Shown: positions 56,501 to 64,000 of the stretch, one piece after another
Layout: the number at the start of each line of letters is the position of its first letter
Position numbering within the stretch: the stretch's first letter is position 1
Assembly: GCA_946406115.1 (NCBI GenBank)
Contig: OX291547.1
Location: forward strand, 17,303,001 to 17,367,000
Reading direction: 5' to 3'
DNA: 64,000 nucleotides
From: Apoda limacodes
Lineage: Eukaryota > Arthropoda > Insecta > Lepidoptera > Limacodidae
The notes under the pieces: model-generated
Seen by the model: the letters and a program-made list of their open reading frames with translations, nothing else
Told to the model about the DNA's origin: nothing
The model's database searches: none
Program-made: the position numbers and the translations under genes

Positions 56501-59471
56501 GCTTACTGAAATACTTTTGTGTCTTGTTGTCATATTAAGAGTATTTCAATAATATGAGTAACTTATTAAAATTATTATTGCAACTCCATGGTTCTTACAC
56601 ACGACGACTGTTACAACAGTTTAAATTTAAGATTGTTTTTTTTTAAGTGACAATTCCTTCCCGCACCTTACTTGAATTATGGTTTAGGGTTTAGCAATAT
56701 TGAGTAAGCACTTACATGCTAATGCCAATGATATAGACTTCATCTTTACTTTTTATTTTTTTATGTTATTATGTGCCTATGCAATCCGTCCGAGGTATAT
56801 TTTTTTCAAATTGAATTATATTTAAAATAAAGCCATAAAAAATTCCTAAAAAATTACACATTTTAAGTCACCTAAAGCTTTAGATGATTCAGGTTTTTTT
56901 AATATTTTTTATTTAAATTTTAAGTCCTATAATTATTTGTTTCATTTTTATTATCTTTTTCATTTTCAACCCTGGTTGCAAGGGACAACTGAGTGGATAA
57001 TAAATAGAAAGGTTGTCAATTTGTAAGTACTTGGTTTGTTAACACAAAAAGTTAATTTCGTTCATATATTTTCTATAAAAATCGAAAAAAAAAACTAAAA
57101 AACAGACAATTGTTTTTGCTAAATCTGTGGCGCTCTGCCAGCTCCGCCCGAGGTCATGGAGGTTATGTCACTGACTGCTGTACGAAATTGCGCATCACAA
57201 ATCGTAATTTTGGCGGCAACAGAGGTAGTCTCGGAAAACCTTCGGCCTGAAGTTTCGACGAATAATGGCATTTTCGTAGCTTACATATCTTGTTATAAGT
57301 ATACTAAGGGCACAGATTATATAATACTATAAAAACGTATAAATAGGTAATTAAACGTTTTAGGCTACTGCCGTGGCTTGTCTCCACCACAACGGCTTAG
57401 TACTTCTCAATTTATGAAGTCTACTATGAACTCATAAAGAAATTTGGAATTCGATAAAAAATGTTTTGTCGCGACATTCCACCTCCGCCCATAACATCTC
57501 CGACATCTTGTCAACAGGCCAAGAGTTTTGACAGTTAGGAACACAAAGTTAGTTGCTTTACATGGCATGTTACTTTGGGAGGTTTGACATGACGGTTGAT
57601 CACGAGGATGCGCATACGTAACCAGGCCAGAAAACTAGATTTACCAGTAAACTGAAGCCTAGGGCGGCAGAATTTAGAGGCGGCAAATTTAGGGCCAATT
57701 TTTGTTTATGACTATCTTTTTGTAATGAAGTTTCATATTATCTTAATGTTTCCACACAAACCATTCAACATGTAGGTAATGTTTCACCACTTAGATAATT
57801 TTTTCTACAATTTGCAAACCTACTTAGTCGCGTGTGGTTGCGGAGCAGAAACGAGTGACATGACCATTCGCTGAGTGTGTCTGACTGAATTGACCATACT
57901 GTGTCGTCTTGATTAGTTTACTAGACTTCAGGTAGCATAACGTGGATTCCGTACCACAACACAAACAAAAAGAGTGCCGCTGAGCGGTTATCCATCCAAT
58001 AACTGACCAAGCCTGACGCTAGTTAACTATGAATATCGTTTCCAACAAACAATTGTGTAACTGTTTTTATTAATAGTCTTGACTATATTAACATGGCGCT
58101 GATAATTTAAGATGGTAATGGCTCGAGCCCGTCTCACACTTGGCCAGTTTTTATTATTTGTTGTTGTACTTTTGAGCTCACACAATAACCACGCCAAGTT
58201 TGAAACTTGAATGTATTACTGTATTTAAGATAGAGCAAAATCAACGAAAACTGATTCGTGAATGGGGACCCACCTTAAATTTTTGCTTTTTTAACTTTTT
58301 ATTATTTGTTAAATAATCCGCCATAATAAAACATATTTTGTGATAATTTTAAGCTTCTACCTATTCCGGTCTAAAAAAATAATTCACGAACACAAACAAA
58401 AACAAAATGTGTGCCATTTGGCTGCGGAACCCTAAAAATGCATCAATTGGAGATAATAAAGAAGAATCAATCGCCGCTGGCGAAACCATGGTTTCAATTG
58501 AAAGTTAGTACATGTACAGGTAAGGGTGTCTTCTACAGAGCGCGAGTTTATACCTATACCTACAAGACAAAATATTTCAAGAAAAATAAACCAGGTTAAA
58601 TAAACCTTGCATACTATTCTCAATTCTATCCAGTCCCTTTTGATTTTGTTGTTGTAATCGACTTCGTAATATTTTTGGGTGGGTTGCATGAACTTGTGTG
58701 CATGGCACTTGAGGCCACCGAAACAAAATATAATATGGAAAAATTAATTAATCAGTAGAATTGAAGTGTATATAAATATATACGTGATATAATAAAAAGT
58801 GATTAACAATAGTAATTTAAACTCAAGTTTCTGTCTTGTTATTGATACTTTGGTGTATTAAAATATCCTTACATTAATGTAATATAGGTATATATGTATG
58901 TATATATACAGTATGTTTATGTAACTGTATGTATGTTTATGTATTTTTATATATAATTATTTAGTATGTTTTCTCTCTGTAACTTTTCTCTTCTAAGGTT
59001 GCCTGTAAGAGATCGCTTTATAGCGATAAGGACGCCTAATTGTACACTGAATATATACGATAAATATTGTATTATTTAGTTTTAAATGTATTTGGTGTAC
59101 AACAAAGTATTATCTAATGTAAAGAAATGTAGCTACTTATATACTACATATCATGAGTTGCCAGCCGTGGGGCTATAAAACCATGTGTCAAAAACACAAA
59201 CATACAATCTCATTTAATTACTGTATTTGCAATAGAAGCTTATGAAAAGGCATTTATTTTATTATTTAGAAACTTATAATAAATAACATAATAAAGTTTC
59301 TAATAACTTTCTATCCAAAATATTTCCCCTTCAAATGAGAACAAAATAACAAGGCGAATGCAAAAAACAGACATTCAAACAAGTCTTGAGATTTGACGAT
59401 AAGACACTATAATATCCTAATCTTAACTATAGGCAAAGTATTTTAGTTACAAAAAAAATATTTTTACTTAC

Positions 59472-59660
59472 GAGATTTTTTTTCAAGACACGAATGATGT
59501 AAATACTACGATAACGACGTCAAATGATTTAATTTTTCATTAGGGCGCCGCGCTGTTACGCAGGGCGGGCGGTTCCAAGTTCCGCAGCTTCCGAGACACT
59601 GCCGACGGGTCTGCGCCGCGGCGGCGCCCTTCCCTCCTCGCACCCGCTACCCCAACCCAC
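59472..59660 (-). promoter_or_regulatory. Possible distal promoter and 5' non-coding exon of the DNER-like gene
   Basis: A GC-rich, CpG-dense block (about 59540-59660) stands out from AT-rich surroundings. On the minus strand it leads through a 'tgacgtc' CRE-like site to CTC/gtaagt at 59472/59471, a strong donor. The coding exon at 44053 begins with an acceptor and needs such a partner. No TATA box or clear initiator was picked out. It is inference only; another exon further right is possible. Confidence 0.4.
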
Positions 59661-62600
59661 ACCAGCTAAAAGCCTGTATCTTTAGTTAATTTTGTTCTAC
59701 GCCTGCCTTTTCCTTAACCTGATGAGAGCAGAGCTTTTAATTTGATGTTTTCGACGGATACGAGGTAGCATAAAAAATAATTGGAGTCACATCGCTTATA
59801 GTCTTTTTAAAAGCTTTTTTACCTAACTCTTGCTCTCCCTCCTTCTGCGTGAAATTTTTAAAGTTAATTTTGTTCAACTTACTATCTGATCGAGCTTTTG
59901 GGTTCACCTGACAATGCAATCAATATAAATTACTGAAAATACCAAAATCGCTTTTGACTACCTTTATAATATTTGTTAGCAGCTCCCTCAATTCGACATA
60001 AAGTCGTCCACGCATTAACTTGGGGGTTTCATAGAATGAGAATTATTGCGGGTATCTAAAAAATTTTAAACAATTTTCGTTAAAAGTGTTCATAAAGCTC
60101 CTATTCTGATTTTGACTAGGTTTATATCACACGTAGTTCAAAGATTTGAATATTTTTTTAACTTTTGATGCCAGTTAATGGGTATTTAAGATATTTTTTT
60201 TATATAAACATATTTTTAACCGACTTCAAAAGAATTTGTATTTTTTCAATGTTTGTTACTACGGAACTCTAATTTATAAACCGATTTGGAAAATTATTTT
60301 TTGATTTAAAAGGGTACCTATCTACTTTCAGATTAGTCCTATTTTTATCAAAATCCACTTCTGATAATGGAATCCATGAGGATGGAACGCCTCAAATATT
60401 AAAGACATAGCGATTTTGGTATTCATTTGCATTCAGAAAATATCATTTTGTGAAGTGAAACAGATGAAGACCACAAATAGCCACCAGAATTCTAAATGAT
60501 ACCTCTTTCCGGTGTGACGATAAGATTTAATTTAATTTAAATTTTATTTTATCCATTTGAATAGTCCAGTGACTATGCCAAAGTAAATTTAAATGGTTCA
60601 GGTCGGAACTTTGTAATAAAACAATATAGCCGTGTTTGAACTTATTTGACGATTTTAATATCCCTCGTTTAAATAACGCTGCTCGAGTTATACGCACCTA
60701 CATATATTGCGCTTCTTATGTGTAGCTTTGATATTTTAAAGACAGATCTCGTAGCATTGTTATATGAATGTCTGTTCATTTTACGTTTAACTATTTTAGT
60801 AGGTAGATCACTAAAAATTAAAAAATTGAAATAAAATTATCAAAAGATAATCTGAGAGCCCTCTAAAGCAGACATACTGACACATTAAGCTAGGCAGTTA
60901 CGTGGTTATTTTTTCGTTTTGAAGTCAAATGCAAAAAATTTGGAGTAGATACAAATACCAAAATTTGCAGTTATAATACGTATACGTAACGTAAATTGTC
61001 TATTTGCAATCAACTTCAAAGGGATGAAAACACGTATTTAGCCCAGTCAATAACGACATCAAACATCACAAACGCGCTTGTAACCACGATTTTTTTATAT
61101 ATTGTTAGGTCTCCTGCGAGTAGTTTATACCAAAGTTTGCAACCCTGAAAACCCTTTGCTATTCCCATGGGGCTCGAAAAACTGCGAAATTCTGGCACTT
61201 GTTTCAGTTTTTTTGCACAAAATACCTTAAGGATGCGTTTTTCAGATATCTTAAATCAACCTAAATTTGCTACAATTATAGCCCAATTCGAGTGTTCTTT
61301 CTAGGTCGATTTAATGCGGAGTTACAGCTAGTCAAAGACGGGCGTTTTTTGTTCAAAAATTAAAAAATATTGGTATGGTCATTTGCCACGAAATGTACAA
61401 ATTGAACTAATGGTCACATGGAAAAGTTATGAGAAAAGAATTTGTAGGAAATTATTAAATTAGCTTTAAATTGATTCTAAAGTGGTGCTTCTAGACCTCA
61501 TAGTTTCCTCAAAACGAAAAAAAAAACAACAGATAAGCAGTTAAATAAGGAAAACATTCTTCTGAATAATGTCGGCATGTGTAGGCGTGCCAGAATGTGA
61601 ATTTGGCATTTAGATGTATCATAGCTTCAAATAAATATACACTAAACAAATAAACGTAAACATAAAATAAACAACGTAAATATAAATATTTACTATAAAA
61701 TACTAAGCACAAACACAGTTTAGACTCAGCCGGAGGGCTGGATTTGGTGAGCCCACTCTGAATTAATGGGGGGAAGTGGGAGGAGGGATAAAAAAATTTG
61801 AATCGTTAGGTGGGCTGTCCATATCCTTGTCCTCCTTTTCCAGGACGATAGGGATGACGATATTGCAATTTCGCCCTTGGCGGAAGAAGCACTTGAGCCC
61901 TGCCTTTCTGCAAGTGCACCTAAGCATCCAGTAAATATCGTATTTTTGTTTATAAAATAATTATTGTACCTTACTCCTCTTTTACTCACGAAGGCACGAG
62001 TTCATCACAGAAATCGATTACAATATTTCTAAGCGATGACGGCATTTTGCCTCAGCAATTTTTTCGCTGAATTTGGCGTTAATCTAAGTCAGGATTTGAA
62101 GCCTAAGCTAATAAGCAGCTAACCTACAGAAAACACACTTTTTTTTATTTATTTGATCTTTCTGCAGACATGTGTACAATAGCGAGCTTAATGCCATGAG
62201 GCATTCTCTACCAGCCAACCATACTCATAGCTGATAAATTATCGGCTAACTAAACTATTCATTACTTGCAATTTTATTTTTACAGCATTTAGTACTACCT
62301 AGTATTGAAAACATAGTTATGAATCTTCTGTATCTATGATTGAAAATAATACACAGACCAATGTAGGTCTTATCTATGGTTTAGTTTTATTTAGCTTCAC
62401 TTCACTGCGTATACGAGGGATAATGGTCGCCAGTGACTTTTCAAGCCTATATCAAGCTAAATCTATTTTAAACGTGCTGTTCTACGGTTTAACTTTGCAC
62501 ATTTGTGTTACTTACGCTTTTTCGGTTGGTTTTGGGTTTTTCCATGACTTAACTTAAAAAAAAATATATAGAAATTTTAGCCAATTTTTTTTTTAATATA

Positions 62601-63169
62601 TTCAATTCCCCAATTAATGTATTTAAAATAATTGCAAAGGTACAGTGGAATTGATTTGAGAAGGGCGGAGTCTTAAGTTTGAATCTGACAAAATGAGTAG
62701 GCCTAGTTGCGAATAAAGGTAGATGTGCAGGTACATACGGTAGTAAAACTACTCAAATCAATATAATTGAATATTAATTTTAACATTAAATTTCTCAGAT
62801 AACTCAGTGTATATTTCTTTGCATCAAACCAATGTTAAGCCAATGTGTTCTCTATCCTCTACTCTTGCATTTTTAACCTTTTACCGAAATTAAAGTTCTT
62901 TCTTTTTTGCCAAACTCATTCGTTTACGAGAATAAAAGTGTGTTAAACTTTCTCTTTTTATTTGCTGCAGTCAAATATAACACGCTTGTATTCAGCTAAT
63001 AAAATAACTTTTAGAAAAAATAAGGAACTTCAATTACGATCGAAGGTGAAAATTGCTAGAGTAGAGAATAAAAAGTCTTGTTTCTAAACAAAATAAGTTT
63101 ATTTATAACTTTTTAACAATGTAAAAGCTTGTTAAAATTTTTTTTTACGTTTATTTATAAATCAAAATA
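59661..63169. other. Presumed intergenic region
   Basis: Mostly AT-rich without recognisable genes. A partial 'atagaatgagaattattgcg' repeat lies at about 60032, a LINE tail at 62135-62230, and a moderately GC-rich block at 61726-61930 whose minus frame (ERQGSSASSAKGEIAISSSL) I do not recognise and suspect to be repeat-derived. Confidence 0.5.
62135..62230 (-). mobile_element. Tail of a non-LTR element, copy 2
   Basis: T-rich left edge (A tail on the minus strand), then 'cgagcttaatgccatgaggc' and 'attctctaccag', as at 9905-10012. Confidence 0.55.
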
Positions 63170-63474
63170 TATCACAAGTTGGTAAGTTTTTTTACATTTA
63201 TTTATAAAAACAGTTGTATTTTAAGTTTTAAATTTATGTAGTGTATGCTCAATGCTTTAAGAAACGAAGATATTAGAACAAAACACAATATAGTGAAACG
63301 AAATAATAAATGTTTGTGTATTTACAGACAGTGTTAATACATAGTACATACATAATATAAATGTTATTCTTTAACAAATTTTTGATTTTCAGTTTTTTCA
63401 ACCAATATTATCTATGCTACATAGCCTCAACTTCATTTTTTCCCACATTGACACCGTCATTCTTGAGATACTCC
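63170..63474 (-). CDS. Likely last exon of an unidentified neighbouring gene
   Basis: Minus strand. A strong acceptor, 'attttttttcatttcag', precedes GAGTATCTC; read in phase 0 it gives EYLKNDGVNVGKNEVEAM and a TAG stop at 63420-63418. An AT-rich 3' UTR follows with AATAAA at about 63203-63198. The 18-residue lysine- and acid-rich tail is too short for me to name a family. The other two frames give a stop after four codons or an unlikely tail. Upstream exons would be right of this point, probably outside the window. Confidence 0.5.
63198..63203 (-). terminator. Candidate poly(A) signal AATAAA
   Basis: 'tttatt' on the plus strand, AATAAA on the minus, about 215 bases after the stop of the putative last exon. 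AATAAA is common by chance in such AT-rich DNA. Confidence 0.35.
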
Positions 63475-64000
63475 TGAAATGAAAAAAAATATTAACTTGC
63501 ATGTTACAAGGTGGGTTTGGTTGGTACAAAATGGGGTGGCGAAGTTTACATACTTTCAAGAGCGTTGTGAATGGAGTGGACATATTAGATGAGTGGGGAT
63601 AGGGTCTTATGATGCTGTAGCCTTGGAAGTGCCGCCATTAGTAGTAGACATGGCTTGGACGAACGACCAACGCGGTTTTGTTGTCGACATCACTTGAATG
63701 ATATGTTGTTTAAAACCAAGTTTTTTTTTGCTATTTTAAATTTACCTTTAAAGTATAATTCGCTATCCCTCCCTGCATAATCGAATTTTTAATAAATTTT
63801 GGCAAAGTTTACAAATCCCACAGTGCGTAGAACGTCTACAGCTTAGGCATATCCGGGAAAGGCGTCCAACTCCCCTCGCAATGATAGCGCTTTAGAGGAT
63901 TATGAAGCAAGATACTATGTCCAACCGGGAAAATCTCCTCCCCTAAAACACCTTTGATACGCCTATGCCTTACGGTAATGTCCTCTGATGAAGTTTAATG
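63475..64000. other. Right end of window, no feature identified
   Basis: If the last-exon call is right this is intron of the neighbouring gene. I see no exon with good splice sites here. Confidence 0.4.

Larger units (their letters stand above)
44054..59471 (-). other. Presumed 5' intron of the DNER-like gene (about 15.4 kb)
   Basis: Bounded by the acceptor at 44054 and a possible donor at 59471. It contains the elements listed between 44373 and 56500. Stretches at about 48210-50000, 54000-54760, 55080-56210 and 56510-59470 show no gene or repeat I can name, apart from a family D end fragment at 58100-58165. If the distal exon is wrong, part of this is intergenic. Confidence 0.5.

Noticed and set aside
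61726..61989. 87-codon minus-strand frame as a host gene
   Set aside because: No splice logic or recognisable domain. It looks like repeat-derived sequence, though I cannot name the repeat.

Overview
This is a piece of a moth or butterfly (Lepidoptera) nuclear genome. The evidence is AT-rich intron-split DNA, one split minus-strand gene with consensus GT-AG introns, and many repeats that I recognise from lepidopteran genomes: Helitron ends, non-LTR tails, the 'GGGTTCCGTA' family, and a deleted mariner.

The only host gene I can reconstruct well runs right to left over most of the window. Eight coding exons (44029-43553, 39093-38885, 30565-30393, 14224-14106, 14009-13856, 11572-11309, 3428-3286, 2670-2548) join with matching phases into 554 uninterrupted codons. 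The product starts with a signal peptide, then a Ser/Thr-rich stretch, a cysteine-poor extracellular region and six EGF modules. The order and spacing resemble the Notch-pathway protein DNER (Drosophila weary). The rest of the ectodomain, the membrane segment and the tail must lie beyond base 1. A splice acceptor 24 bases before the ATG implies an upstream non-coding exon. The best candidate is a GC-rich block at about 59660-59472 with a strong donor, which would make the gene at least 57 kb long.

The introns are crowded with mobile elements. Intron 7/6 (3.4-11.3 kb) holds Helitron and other repeats. The 14.2-30.4 kb intron holds a deleted mariner, a piggyBac-type MITE, a tRNA-derived SINE, a roughly 2 kb inverted repeat built from a decayed reverse transcriptase, and several copies of one LINE tail. 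The 30.6-38.9 kb intron holds a TIR element with transposase remnants, a 37-bp tandem array, two Helitrons, and a foldback element split by a LINE. The 39.1-43.6 kb intron holds a long-TIR element. The presumed 5' intron (44-59.5 kb) holds a nearly intact jockey-like LINE with a 12-bp target duplication, a Penelope-like fragment, a decayed LINE with a C-terminal restriction-like nuclease, and a hAT MITE.

At the right end (about 63474-63170, minus strand) there is a likely last exon and poly(A) signal of an unidentified neighbouring gene. I saw no CRISPR array, rRNA, clear tRNA or bacterial-type operon. Exon edges were placed by eye from splice consensus and phase; repeat edges without target duplications are approximate.
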